64,000 nt of DNA from Viola odorata (GCA_963691705.1 OY829542.1:28134579-28198578); one strand, 5' to 3'; shown: positions 40,524 through 52,414, numbered from the stretch's first letter. A program made the numbers and translations. The notes: generated by a model not told the origin, from the sequence alone.

Positions 40524-42076
40524 GGGGCATTATCGATCAACCACCCGCAGGGGATGACGCCCGTCCGAGGATTGTGCCATCTCCAACAATATCTTCTTCC
40601 ACTCTCTTTAGGGCTCTGTCTGGCTATAGCGTCTCGTTAAAAAAGAGAAGGACTTCAGGTTCAGCCCTCCAAAGGGGACGCGACGCTTCCACTCACGCTT
40701 CTCGCTTTGTGGAGAACTGGTTGCCTATTCGGGAGAGAGGATCTGGCTCAGGCCCGGCAATAGTCGAGACAGATTTTTTCATATGGGACTGAGGATATAG
40801 AGGATACAGATATAGAATCATGCGCGATTCGAGTGACATTCAGTGGAAGAGGCTTAGGGAGGAAGGTGAGATTCGAGTGACAAAGGCTGCTGCGCGTCCT
40901 CTTTTAGCGATAACGACGACCTCTGCTGTTCCCGATATCGCCATTTCGTCTAGTGTCACTGAAGGTGTTCCTTTGGTGGGGGCTGGGGTCTTGCCAACGA
41001 TATCCTCAATTTCAACTGGCGAAGTTCTTGTGTCGTCAACCAAAACTCCCCCGATATCGAGGTCTTCTCCCGTCAACAAGGTTTTCGAAATATCAATAGT
41101 AACGCCGTCAGTAGCAGACTCCTCCCCTGTCGTAGAGGCTCCACACTCACCCATCTCTTCCTGCATTCCTGACGTGGTGGTACCGACTCCAAGTTCGAGC
41201 GGGCTTCCCGACCTGTCAGTAAAAACTCCTCAACCGTTATTCTTTACTTCTATTCGAGACGTTAGCGGTTCTGTTGGCGGTTCTGCCCCTTCTCTCGTTG
41301 CTGATCTTTCCCCTGAAAGGCCTCGAGGGGTTCCTTCTTATTAGTTGGACCTGTCGAGCTTTGGGATCGACGGGTTTCGCGCCTTAGGTATGTCGGACCC
41401 ATTGTCGCGAGATCAACCGACAACAATTTTAGCATATGAAATGTTTGGTGTTCCTGAAGATGAGGAAAAGTTATTACGGCTTCCTCCCAATATTCAACGC
41501 GCACGCGTTATGAATAACTGTTTGGTCACCTTCCGCGAGATGCATTATTTTATCAAGGCTCATGGTGACAGGTTTCGAGATTCAACTAGCTCGAAAGAAC
41601 AGCTTGACAATTCCTTGGCTAAAGTGAGGGAGTTAACGCGACTCCAGAATCGCATTCAGGCGGAATTAAACGATTGTCGTGCTGACCTTGCACGGGAGAG
41701 GTCCAAAGGAAAAGCTAAAGTTGAAGCCTTAGAAGAGTTGATGGCCGCTGAGAAGAAGAATTCCCTTCTGCGTGAGGAGATGTTATCTCATGATGCGGAT
41801 TTGGCCAAGGTTCCGTCGAAGATAAGCTGGTGGAAGAAGAAAACTATGTGGGTTTTTACTGCCGGGTTCGCGGACTATTATCGCAGTAGGACTTTCGATC
41901 CTGCCAAGATAGCTGACTATGCCTCTGCGAAAATGAATGAGATTGATAGGAGCAAGGAGGGCTTTCTTTCTTTAGGAGAGGAAGAGGTAGGTGATGACGA
42001 CAATGCGGAGGTGCTCCCGTTATCGGGTGATTCGAGTGTCGCGAAGGGTGCAGAAGACTCTGCTTCTCCTCGTTAA
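40524..42076 (+). pseudogene. Gene X exon 2 only (copy C), broken
   Basis: This fragment matches exon 2 of gene X in copies A and B: the Pro/Ser-rich middle, the LDLSSFGIDGFRALGMSDPL segment and the C-terminal coiled coil. Exon 1 is missing. There is a frameshift around 40780-40820 and a TAG at 41342-41344 where the other copies read CAG. From 41345 to the end the frame is open for 243 codons. It is more diverged from A and B than they are from each other, so it is an older or separate lineage. Confidence 0.75.
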
Positions 42077-42577
42077 TTGTTATTTGTTTTTTAATTCGAA
42101 CGTTGATGCCATTTGCTTTGTAATGACTAATAACGCCTGTATCTCCCTTTTTTAAATAATACTTGATCTTTGTAGCGTTATCTTCACTTCACGTTTCCTT
42201 GATGTTTGTCACTTGCGTTAACGCTTGGCATCGCGTTTTCCTCAATTGTCGCGTTATCGCATTTCCTTTAACTTAGGAATTGACCCCATTTTTCAGAGCA
42301 TTTAATGCTCGAGATTCCCTTATTAATGCTGGGGAGGTAGTCATGATGGCTAATGCACACGTGTCTCTTCGTTGAAGCGCTAGAGGTTAGCGTCCCCTAG
42401 GGAATAAGAAAATTGATGCATCATTTCGCTTCCTAAAATTATACTCATTGCTCACGTATTTTCTTGCTAACGCGTCCTACATAATGATTGTTACAACAGT
42501 CATTTCATTTAACCGTTAGGGTTATAAATTCTTTCGCGTGTTTCGTTTCCTTCTTTGGCTATTTCTCTTATTCCCTA
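42077..42577 (+). promoter_or_regulatory. Region after gene X and gene Y promoter of copy C
   Basis: Aligned with 19783-20250 and 49549-50010. CACGTG is near 42357 and TATAAATT at 42523. Gene Y itself is absent: an LTR starts at 42578, just past the expected RNA start. The five bases before it (CCCTA) would be the target-site copy. Confidence 0.65.
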
Positions 42578-43089
42578 TGATAACCATTGACATCACTACA
42601 GCGGCATCTCCTCCATCCCTCCTGGCTACCCGGCCAGAACACTGTACATGCTAAGGGAGACAACACTGTTCCTACCGCCCCTAGCCTGGCGGACGATCCT
42701 GGGATGGTCGACCTCAACGGGGGAGCTCTCACGCGACATCCGCACGACGACATCCCATCCCAGGTCATTCATGACGTCACCCGGCATGACGTCACCCGGC
42801 ATGACGTCATTCCTTACCACTCCAATGACACTTACTAGGGGTAACTCCTACCCCCTGTCGGTACATTCCTTCCTTTACGTATAAATACCCCCACCCGTTC
42901 TGACAAAAGGGTAAGCTTAAGATAGCGTGTGGAATCCCTGTCCTTTTTACTACTCATACTGACTTAGGCTTCGGAGTGTTTACGCCGGAGACCCCCTCCG
43001 GCGCCTTGCAGGTCACGAAGACACCGAAACAGTGTTCCTGACCAGACCCCATAGGCCGATCCTGCTTAGCAAACCTCGGACTCTTATCA
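42578..43089 (+). mobile_element. Complete LTR (512 bp) of a Tat-like element, plus strand
   Basis: It starts TGATAACC and ends CTTATCA, with TATAAATA at 42880-42887, and is followed by the primer site. It contains three GACGTCA-type motifs (CATGACGTCACCCGG twice, CATGACGTCATTCC once) in U3 at about 42768-42810. It shares blocks with the minus-strand LTRs at 14214 and 44072. Confidence 0.82.
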
Positions 43090-43091
43090 AA

Positions 43092-43109
43092 TGGTGCTTT
43101 CATTGAGAG
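43092..43109 (+). promoter_or_regulatory. Primer binding site after the 512-bp LTR
   Basis: TGGTGCTTTCATTGAGAG, identical to 11469-11486. Confidence 0.7.
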
Positions 43110-43172
43110 TCTTGGTTAATTAAGTGAGCTTCCTTGTTAACCAAGCTCTGTTCTTCTTGAGAGTCGAAGGAT

Positions 43173-44071
43173 TATGGCCTCAGATCCGGAAACAACACCT
43201 CCGCATTCTCACAGTACCCACACACGCAGGGAACGTTTCCCTACGTCTTCGCCTAGTACTTTCACCACATCGCATGGGACTCTCTCCGCACAGACAGATT
43301 TCCTTTTTGGGTCGGCATGACTCACGCCGTTTTCTCAGATGGGCGCTCCATTTTCTCGAGCGAGGGCCCCGTTTTCTCAAATGGGCGCTCCATCGCCCCA
43401 GACGGGCGCCCCAATTTCTCATATGGGCGGCCTAGTCATCCCGCTCCTCCACCCGCAGGATCCATAATGGGCGATGCTAACAGTCGTTTGGCAAGTTCGA
43501 TCTCAGCCCTTCGAGCCCAGCTGGACTATTTGACTGAGTTTGCCGCAAGCGTCACTTCTAATGCCCCTGGACAAGGTGTGCCTTCATCGTTCATTTTCAC
43601 TCCTTCTATCGTCACTGAACGACCGGTGTCGCCTCAACGGCTAGTGAGCGCTCCTCTTACTTTACCTGCGATAAGCATGCCATTGAACTTTGCGCAATTC
43701 ACTGAGGGATAGGTAGAGCTTTACATACCGCGAGTGTCGCGGGTTCCCGTCTCCCAAGTAGAGCAGCAACAAGGCGACTATGGGGAGCGTTGGGACGGTA
43801 GGAGAGAGGGAGCTGACAGAAGGGCTTCCCTAGAGTGGAGCGAAAGATCAGATAGTAGGAGGCACCGAACCCGTTCACCTAGAAGCCGCATCCGATCCCC
43901 TAGGCAACGGTACACCCCGGAGCCTCGGGGGCACAGACGACATGTGGAAATTTCTCCGCCCCGTCATGATCGTGAGATTCTAGATGACACCTCAGGGCAT
44001 CCGTTCAGCCACCGTATAAGGCATCACAAGGTCAGTCGACATGTTAAGCTCCCTGCAGAGACATACGACGG
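43173..44071 (+). pseudogene. N-terminal gag fragment of the same element (copy B)
   Basis: The ATG at 43173 opens a short frame that stops at 43318-43320. Further frames continue the gag N-terminus: SRLASSISALRAQLDYLTEF near 43490 and the Arg/Ser/Pro-rich stretch with HPFSHRIRHHKVSRHVKLPA before 44071. The gag is cut at KLPAETYDG by the LTR of copy B, just before the conserved gag core that is present in copy A's gag. Not functional. Confidence 0.75.
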
Positions 44072-44549
44072 TGATAAGATTCGAGGTCGTGTCTGATCGG
44101 AACGGCGGCGATCGGCATCGGATGTACCTGCAAAGCACCGGAGGGGGGGCTCCGGCGTAGACACTCCGATGCCTAAGTCAGTTCGGGGGTACAAAGTAAC
44201 AAGAGGATCTGCTGGGTGATTTCGATCTTACCTTCTGTTTGAAAAAGTAGGGATATTTATAGGCCTCGATGGCGATACCTGGCGATAACAGTCTAGGCGA
44301 TGCCAGCGAGTGACGTCATGAGCGATATCTGACAGGGTTGCCGGGAGCGATAACCTCGCGGTTCCCTAGGATGGGATGGCGCCGTGCGTATAGAGACGTG
44401 TGAGTCCCCCCTCCGCTGATGTCGACCATCCTAGGAATCCTTCGCTGATCCCTAGGCGATATGAAGATATACTACGGGACTTATAGGAATCCGTCCCGGC
44501 AGGAGCCGCAAATGCAGTAGTGCCGTTAGGGTTGTCTTGATTGTTATCA
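44072..44549 (-). mobile_element. LTR on the minus strand (module family, copy B)
   Basis: On the minus strand it runs TGATAACAATC...CTTATCA (478 bp), with a TATAAATA box (44254-44261 on the plus strand as TATTTATA). It corresponds to 14214-14801, which is 110 bp longer. It was inserted into the gag of the neighbouring plus-strand element. Confidence 0.78.
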
Positions 44550-45487
44550 TAAGCCCAACTGAAAACGAGCCCGAGTGTTTACCAAGGGCTGTCACTCCCT
44601 GTCCATGTCTGGAATCTTAGGTGAGGGTTTGTTCTTTCATAAGGCGATATGCTCCTAGGATCTCCGAACTTCCTTGTCCCCTTTAGCTCGACATAGATTA
44701 GTTTAAACGATGGGTTAGAGCTCAGATTTGAAGCTTTCCTCTGAGCAAACAGATTCCGGCCTTCATTTTTGTCTCATGCCCAGTCTTCTGGAGGCGTTAA
44801 GAGATTCACGGGAGACGCCGCTATCTCGTTCGTAATTATTAGGGCATTGTTTTCGCCTAGTGATATTATTCGGCCTGGTCCCTTTGGCAGGACTTAGAAA
44901 GTTGCAACTTCACTCCTGTCGCAAGAGAGCTGCTGACGGGCCACTTGCAATGTCGCCAAGGACTGTGGCCGAGTCATTCCGTAGGCTCGCATATGTTCCG
45001 GTCCATCATCCTTTCAAGTGTACTGCAAACACATAGGGGAGATAGGTACTCATGGAGAAATTAGCAAACTCTGTACTTACAGGGATTTTGAGATCACACA
45101 GGCCCTGTCTTTCTTTTCCGCTTAAGGAAACAACGATATTGACGCGGTTTTACGCCATCAGCTGCCTTCGATTAACGTGGCTTTATACCACTAGATACCT
45201 GTGAGGTCGGCGAGGTTTTATGCATCTAGGGCTACCTGCGACATCAACGCGGCTTTACACTGTGGATACCAGTAACCGTATGGCTTTTACGTCATGACTA
45301 CCCGTAATATCGTGCCTTTTGGCGTTTTTCCATATTCTATCTCGTACCCCTCCGAGCATCTGTATCGCGGATAGTTCACGAACACCGACCTTCGCTTCCA
45401 CTTCGGGTCCATCGGCCCTCGAGGGTAACGGGACGGCTCGTCTTTTGAGGACCTCCTTTTCTTTTCCAAGGCCCTTCTCTTGGAGCC
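44550..45487. other. Non-coding region between LTR and 125-aa ORF (copy B)
   Basis: Colinear with 14802-15750. The ~35-bp repeats lie at 45134-45310 and the TATA box of the next gene at about 45486. No ORF is shared with copy A. Confidence 0.6.
45134..45310. repeat. ~35-bp diverged tandem repeat upstream of the 125-aa ORF (copy B)
   Basis: About five units with the same cores (GACGCGGTTTTACGCC, GTGGCTTTATACCACT, GCGGCTTTACACTGTGG) in the same order as in copy A. Confidence 0.7.
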
Positions 45488-45543
45488 TATAAATCGGGGA
45501 GCTTTTTCCACCCACGTTCTCATCATCTTTGGCAACTTGCATT

Positions 45544-45921
45544 ATGGATCATTTGACTAAAAATTTTCTCCTTTCCAAGGGCCACTCTCTCAAGAACCTC
45601 AATGATGGTGACGTAGGGTTCTTGGAGAACATGTTGATTAAGACTTCTGAGGACATCCTAGAGTTGCAAGGGATGCTGACCCCACTCCATTCCAGGCTGG
45701 GAGTTATATCTCTGGAGGATTTCAGTCCTCTAGAGAGCGTGTCGAAGCTGGCTGCCTCCGTCACTCGGATTCAAGTGGTGATCGCCATGCTGCAGCAGCG
45801 CAAGGATATGATGGGGTGCTGCCTAAAGGGAATGAGAGCCACCTCCCATGATCTTACTCTGGTCATGGATTCCTTGAGGGACATTCCCGAAGTACCCGAT
45901 GACGCTGGCTCTGACGCCTGA
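45544..45921 (+). CDS. Conserved 125-aa helical protein of the retroelement (copy B)
   Basis: Same length and frame as 15813-16190, with 12 residue changes (T15S, A54V, D64E, T71A and others, mostly conservative) and no indel. It is preceded by CCTATAAATC 55 bp upstream and followed by AATAAATAAA. This and its copy-A partner are the only module genes intact in both copies. The changes cluster at 64-74 and 99-119, leaving the N-terminal 50 residues almost invariant. Confidence 0.75.
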   Translation: MDHLTKNFLLSKGHSLKNLNDGDVGFLENMLIKTSEDILELQGMLTPLHSRLGVISLEDFSPLESVSKLAASVTRIQVVIAMLQQRKDMMGCCLKGMRATSHDLTLVMDSLRDIPEVPDDAGSDA

Positions 45922-46397
45922 TATCAGTGGCTCCCTTTGAGCCCTTTTTACTTTTCCTCTTGTCATGCCACTGTACTTTTCGGCCATTAGGCCATAATAA
46001 ATAAACTATTTTTATTATGCCACTTTGCAACTGTTCTTCTTCTTTAATGCGCCCTTTGTCTTTTTTCCATTGGAGGTATTCTTAGCCCAACTGAAAATGA
46101 TTTAGCTACTGGGTGGTTTTCTGGTTGGCTGTTCTGCATTAAATCTACGCCGCTGTTGTCTTGGTAACTGATTGAGCGGTTTTGCGGTTTTCCTTGATTC
46201 AAGTAAGATTTCAACAGGCGTGACATCAAATCCTTATTTACACTTCAGGCTGTACACGTGTCCACCTTCAAGGGTCGGGTTGGAAGATTGAAGATCCTTT
46301 TTTCCCGATTTTCTGTCTATTTAAGGGGATCCTCTTTCCCTTGTTTTTATTCACCTCCTTGTTCGTCTTTTTCCTTTGATAAGCAATCTGCGATCTC
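45922..46397. other. 3' end of the 125-aa ORF and promoter of the acidic ORF (copy B)
   Basis: AATAAATAAA at about 45998-46007. CACGTG at 46255-46260 and TATTTAAGG near 46317 precede the next start codon. Confidence 0.55.
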
Positions 46398-46828
46398 ATG
46401 GTTGATTCTCATTTTTTAGATACGACCACACGAGATTCTCCACCAACTCCTCCGACTTCTCCCGATTCGGATAATCCTCCTCCGTCGCCTCCTTGGAGGC
46501 CGCCTGTTCGCCGACGGTGTCGCAAGAGGCGGAGGAAGATGCTGTGAAGGCATCTAGATCATTCTTTAATTCTCTTGCTTCTCTCTCTACGAAGGGGGAA
46601 GAAACATCTTTCCTTCCTAGCGAGTCACCACAAAGGGCTCCCTCTGCCTGCTCAGCCATTGAAACGGTATCGCCAGCAGTTAAGGAGGAGTCAGATTGAT
46701 CGTCAGTTCGCGCAGAGGAGAGGGTTGAGGAACCTTTCCCTCTCGTTGGCCAGGATTCATCGCTTTTAGGTGATGATGATGATGACGTGGTCTACTGCTA
46801 TGGCATCTCCTGGTCTGACGACGAATAG
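46398..46828 (+). pseudogene. Short acidic/Pro-Ser ORF, frameshifted (copy B)
   Basis: It starts MVDSHFLDTTTRDSPPTPP, reads through the position where copy A has its stop, then is lost by an indel and stops after about 48 codons. A second frame (46493-46699) carries the middle. The last codons again give DDDDDVVYCYGISWSDDE. Copies A and B are therefore broken independently, and a shared ancestor of about 140 aa is likely. Confidence 0.6.
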
Positions 46829-47298
46829 TTGTGCATACCATGCCTCTTTGTAGATGCCGTATGGCTTTCCCAAAATAATAAAATGACGCTTTATTTTCTT
46901 TTCGCTCTCCTGCCGCTTTTCTCCCTTTATTTTTTCAAGTTTCCAGGGTTATCGCGGAAGTGTGCCTTTCGCTGGGTGCAACTGCCTTTCAGGTTTCAAT
47001 CAGTAACTGTCTTCTCCAAAAGACACTGATGACTGCCCACACGTCCTTTTCCACTCTGCACGTGTTTTATTTTTACAGGCTGTTTCTTTTTTAGGTTTAA
47101 CCTTTATAAGGAATTCGCTCTTCTCTTTTAGTACTTTTGCTAATATTTCGAAATTCTTCGTATTTTCTCTCTTCTGTGCTTCTTTCTTCCCGAGGGGTTT
47201 TACTACAATTGCTCGCCGGTGCCGACGGCCTGTTTACTGGCTCTTTGCTCCAGGTATTTTGTTTCTCTATCGCCATAGCTTTACTTTTCCAGTTCATT
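46829..47298. other. Intergenic region with gene X promoter (copy B)
   Basis: CACGTG at 47059-47064 and TTTATAAGG near 47101, then a CT-rich leader. No ORF shared with copy A. Confidence 0.6.
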
Positions 47299-49548
47299 AT
47301 GTCTCGCGCTAGATCCTCTGCAGTTATCGAAAATCCCCTAGATCCCGAAGTTAGGAGAGCTCGTAGTGTTTTTGATTGTAATGAGGTTTTGAGGGCTGAG
47401 TTAGAGGAGAACGGTATCACTTTTCCCACGGGATACCGCCCCTTTGTCCCTTTGAAGGATACTCGACTTACTGATGCCATGTCGGGAACGTTCCGGCTGG
47501 TTTATTTCAAGATGTTTACCTACGGATTTCGTTTCCCTCTTCATACTTCTCTGATGAAGCTGCTAAACCACTACGATCTCAATCCTGTTCAAATAACTCC
47601 ACCTTCCTGGTGTGGGCTTTACGCCTTTCTTCGTTCGTGTGAGATGAAGCATATTTTCGCTCCATCGCTCGATCTGTTCCGTACATTTTTCACCTTGAGG
47701 TGTCGCAGCTGCTTGGTGGATATTACCCCAAGTTGGAATGATGCTCTTGTTCGATTCTTCTGGCGGAACTTTCAAGGTTTCGAAGAGAACGTGGACAACT
47801 AGAAAAATGGCTTCTTCACCCTTCGCTTGCCCTCTCAGTACTGGCGCGGTGGTTTCAACCTAGAGATTACCAGTGCTGCTTGGCAAAAACCAGATGTGTT
47901 GTCTAGTATGGATGTGTCAAATGTTAACGCCCTGTTAGAAATAGAAGGGCCCTTCCTCATTCGGGAATTCGCTCGGTTCAGGCCTTTGCCAGAGTGTGTC
48001 GTTGGTGAGTTTTTCTTTTGTCACCTTATCGCTTCGATTTTCTTGCCATACTAAAATATTTTATTGGCAGGTAACGCTGAGGGTCGCTCTTCCGGGGAAA
48101 GTGACGCTCCTCTGAACGTGGTGCCGCTTCAGACGTTACCTCCTTCTCCTCCGCCTGAAGGCTCAAGTCGTCCGCCTATTCCGCCACGAGGAAGGAGAAA
48201 CAAAACCGTCGCGACACGCAGCGCATCCGCTCGGCCTTCCCGTTTCCTTGAGAATTGGCTATCGTCTCGTGGTAAGGGAGTGGCTCCGAGTAACCCTGTG
48301 ATTGAAGAGGTTGATAGTGATAGCGAAAGCATGGATACTGGTTCCGAGCTGCGTCATGCCACCCTTGCCCAACGGATGAAACTTAGGTCGAGAAAGAGTG
48401 AAACCGCAGCGGAGTCAACCGAGGACGATAGCGAAGAGATCGCCGCCGAAACGGAGCGTCTCTTAAAGAGAGTTCGTAAAGAGAAGTCTGACCCACCAAT
48501 TCCTCCCGTGGAGGATGTCAACGCGGTTCCCTCCGAGGGAGTTAACACTTCACACTTTGCGGGTGCCTTGCCGGTGACGGAAGTTGTCAAGGTGCCCTCT
48601 GCCATTCCTCCCAAAGTTAACGAGGCTTCAGCAGCGGTGGGCTCTCCCTTGTCGTCTGGCGGTCCTATCTCTCCAATTCACTCCTTTATTCCAGATGTGA
48701 ACTTACCAATTTCAAATCCAATCGCTCCTCCTAACCGTCCCCCGCAGAAGCCTCAGCCTTTGTTTCTTTCTTCGATTTCAGGCATTGGTGATTCCGCAAA
48801 AAGTTGTTCTCCTCCTTATATCGCCAATCTTTCCCTTCAAAGTCTTCAAGGCCCCACCACATATCAGCTGGACTTGTCTTCCCTTGGTACCGACGGTCTT
48901 CGTGCTTTAGGGATATCGGACCCACTATCGCGAGAAGAGCCGGTGGGCCCAATAGTGGGGCAAATGTTTACTTCTTCGAAGGACAAAGAAGAGTTCTTAC
49001 GGCATCCTTCTGAAGCACGACATTCACGCCTTCTGACTGACATGTTGGCCAGTTTTCGTGAGTTAAATTACTTTTTCGAAGATCAGCGTGACAAGGTTCG
49101 GCCTTCTCTTGATTTGAAGGGAGAACTAAGCGCTGCCTTAGGGAAGGTAACGGAGCTGTCGCAGCTTCAGGAGCGAACCCGGGCGGAGTTGGACGATTGT
49201 CGTGCTGAGCTTGCTCGAGAAAAATCGAAAAGGAAGGCTAAGATAGAGCTTCTGGAGGCGGAATTGGTGGTGGCTGACAAAAAGAATATCTTCCTTCGCG
49301 AAGAGATAGCGTCTCGTGATGCGGATTTGGCCAAAGTACCTTCAAAGATAGCCTGGTGGAAGAACAAGACCATGGAGGTTTGTATCGCTGAATTTATGAG
49401 TCTCCATCGCCAGGGAACTGTCAATTCGTCAGTGCTGGCTGATTACGCTTCTAAGAGAATGAAGGATCTGGGCGAAGGTGAGGGAGATCTTCCTTCTTCT
49501 AGAGAAGAGTGGGGGAATGGTGACTGCGATGTCCGCGAGGGCCCATGA
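47299..49548 (+). pseudogene. Gene X: 'putative gypsy type transposon' protein with coiled coil (copy B)
   Basis: Exons 47299-48004 and 48071-49548, with a 66-bp intron, GTGAGT...TGGCAG. The coding length is divisible by three (727 aa). Exon 1 has the transposon-associated domain (RLVYFKMFTYGFRFPLHTSL and following), interrupted near its end by TAG at 47800-47802 where copy A has TGG. Exon 2 is entirely open, with the coiled coil at the C-terminus (RAELDDCRAELAREKSKR). A single substitution therefore separates this copy from an open frame. It lies between the acidic ORF and gene Y as in copy A. Confidence 0.75.
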
Positions 49549-50165
49549 TTAATCGAGGTTGCTCCATTTAGAGGATTCTTCTGTTTATTTGTTTCTTTGT
49601 CTTGTAATAACGCCTTGTTGTGCGACAATATCCGTATTTTACTGCTATTTGATTTTTATTCCGCTTTTTCGCGTTAGCTCGAAAGCTGCCTTTTTAATTA
49701 ACGCCATCTTGTGTTATCTCCTTTTTTGCGATATCGCTCTTGTTTTCTCCAAGAAATGGTACCTGCTTTTCAAAGCATTTAATGCTTGCTATCTTCTCAT
49801 TAGAAAAGTCGCGATTGTGCAGGCACACGTGTCCATTTCTTTCGGCGCTACGGGCTAGCGTGCTCGAGAACTTTACCGAAATTGAAGCGTTGTAGCGCTT
49901 TTCTAGAATTGCACTCATTGCCTGAGTCTGTTCCTCATGTCGCTTCCACGCAACGACTGTGGCTTCCGCCGTTTCATTCGATTACTAGGGTTATAAAAAC
50001 CAATATTTATTCTTTTCCTTTTCTTTTATCATCCCACCTTCTCATATTTTCTTTTAGCCGTCTTGTTTTCTCCCCACTATTCAAGGCTCTTCGAAGTGCT
50101 TTTTCTCTAAAGGTATTTCCTTTCTCCTTCATCATCTTCTTCATCTTTACTTCTTTAATTCTGCC
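49549..50165 (+). promoter_or_regulatory. Intergenic region and gene Y promoter (copy B)
   Basis: CACGTG at 49826-49831 and TATAAAAA at 49992-49999, 166 bp before the ATG. This spacing is within a few bases of that in copy A. Confidence 0.65.
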
Positions 50166-50769
50166 ATGGCTAAGACTCGCCGTTCTGACTCGAAATCTGC
50201 CGATGAGAAAATGATGGATATTACTGCTAGTGTTAGCACATCTGAGGCCGCTCTCCGTGAGCATTTGGCCGCCCATAATGCTGTTATCCCTGACGATTAT
50301 AAGGCCACTGTTGCCCCTGAGTTAATACGTTTGAACAACGTTTTGACGGGCAATCGTAGGGTCTTGTATGTGCAAATGTTCCGTTATGGTTTCCGACTTC
50401 CCATCGACTCTTTTGTAAAAGACTTGCTTGTTGCCGACGATCTGAATCCGGCCCAATTATCCCCAAATGCGTATTATTGTGTTTATGCTTTTCTGGAACT
50501 TTGTAAATATAAAGGGATCACTTCCCCTTCCCTTCTGCTGCTCAAATCTCTTTTTAAGCTGATGAAGTACCGGGGAGTGATAACGATATCGCCCCGCTTC
50601 GACGATGACTCTCTCAAGTCCTTTACTTGGAAACTCCTCCACATCGAGTCTTCCGTTGATGCTTGGAAAAAGGAGTTCTTTGTGATAGATCCTCCTGCAG
50701 ATCCTGGTTCCTGGTGGCGATCTGGGTTTAACCAAAACGTCGATGATAATGTCTGGAGTCGACCAGGGA

Positions 50770-50774
50770 CCCTT
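50770..50774. repeat. Target-site duplication, left copy
   Basis: CCCTT, matching 52410-52414 on the other side of the solo LTR. Confidence 0.9.
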
Positions 50775-52409
50775 TGATAGCATGTTTAATAGTCTCGGTT
50801 TCACCCTCCTTTCTAGCCCTTTCGGGGGCTCGATGTTACTATTTGACCTTCATTTCAGTTTTATTTGCAGATTAACATCAAAGGAGGGAAAAGGCCGAAA
50901 AGGAGCGATTGGAGAGCATTTCTGTGGATTTCCAATTTCAAGGCCTAGAAGATCGAGCGATGTCAAGACCTCGACGCGAACCAGACCAGTGCGCTATCCC
51001 AAGGCCTCGACAAGTTCTGAGCCTTCTTCCAAAGAGCATCTTCTGAAAGCGCACGGAATCCCAGGCACTTCCAGAAGATACCAGGCGTGCCAGGAATCCC
51101 AGAATATTCCTTTTGCAAGGACATGTGCTGTCACGCCCTCATTGATCCTTCCTCTCCCCTTAGCTGTTTTTGTCTCCTAGCTAGGCTTAGGCTACATAAG
51201 CATAGTTTTAGGGTTTTGTAAGGACGGCTGGTACCAAAGGATATTTTCTTATATTAATTTCAGTGCTTATTTTCTGGGAATCATCTCCTCTTCCAAGAGC
51301 AGCCATTGTCAACAACTTTCCTCTTTGATTATTAATTAATCTATCGGTTTACTCTACCCCCTTTTTACTTTCCTTGTTTTATCATTATATGAATATATAT
51401 ACCCACTGTTTATACTATAGTATGAGTAGCTAAATACCCCTTTCTTGGTGAAGGGTGTTCCACGGGTTGTAGGGTTTGGCTAAGAGGTCTAATGCATGCT
51501 TAATATATTCTCTTGTGACACATGACTGTTTATCGATTTCATTACATGCTTGTCTAGAACTGTTAAGAGCTTGATCACCTTTTAGTATTTCTGCATGAGT
51601 AACGTCATATTCCAGGGTTATAACTGACGCGAAGCCCTGGAGTTAGAGCAGGCACCTAGGGGAGGCAGCGCGAGAGGTCTCACCTAGGGGTAAACAGTTA
51701 TCTAGGGTATGTGATACGAGTCTCACAAGCTGAGCTATCGCGCCCTAGATCTGTCTTACCTCTCCTTCATGGGCGTTCTGAATTTAGCCTCCCTACTTCG
51801 AGCCGGGACAGGCCGGACGGTCAAGGCTACCTTTTGATGACAAGGAAGGTAGCTGGGAAGACGGCTGAACGTCAAGGTCACCTCATATGTGGAAACGGGG
51901 GGTGACTCTTATCTACGAAGGTAAGGAGGGGATGCGGTGTGGAAACGCGGTCCCTATAGCAGATCTGCACATGAGTCTAGAAAACCTCTGCACCAATGAC
52001 TGGCCGACCTAGAAAACAACCCAAGGGAGCACCTTTCGCTAAGATCTCGTCTCATCTGATTAACATCCTTTTCATTACTTTTTCCCGCATTCGATCTGTT
52101 TACATCTCTTACTCTGGATAATACTTTACGTTTCTTGCCCTGGATTACGATTTACTTTCGTGCCCTAGATTAGTACTTTCCAATTCTGTTTTGTTAGCTC
52201 CCCTACTCTGCGTTGATTAATTTATTAATCAACATAAACCCCCCCGGTTGTTGTTACTTTGGTTAGATTTGTCGCATATTGCCTTGTCATACTAGTTCAA
52301 TAGCAAATTAGTCCTTCAATCTCTGTGGTTCGACCCTGACTTGCTTTATACACATTACTTTGTGCATTTAGGCATCAGGATAAATTTAAGTATATTTGAG
52401 TGACGATCA
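50775..52409 (+). mobile_element. Solo LTR (1635 bp) of the Athila family
   Basis: It starts TGATAGCATG and ends GTGACGATCA, flanked by perfect CCCTT duplications (50770-50774, 52410-52414). No internal sequence is attached. Its first ~570 bp are nearly identical to the 3' LTR that starts at 63432. The TATA region reads TACATAAGC here but TATATAAGC in that LTR. A solo LTR is left by recombination between two LTRs of one element. Confidence 0.93.
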
Positions 52410-52414
52410 CCCTT
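52410..52414. repeat. Target-site duplication, right copy
   Basis: CCCTT directly after the LTR end. The reading of gene Y exon 1 resumes here. Confidence 0.9.

Noticed and set aside
50775..51180. ORFs inside the Athila LTR (also 63388-63837)
   Set aside because: Open by chance in both LTR copies. They start outside the LTR or at its edge and match no domain.
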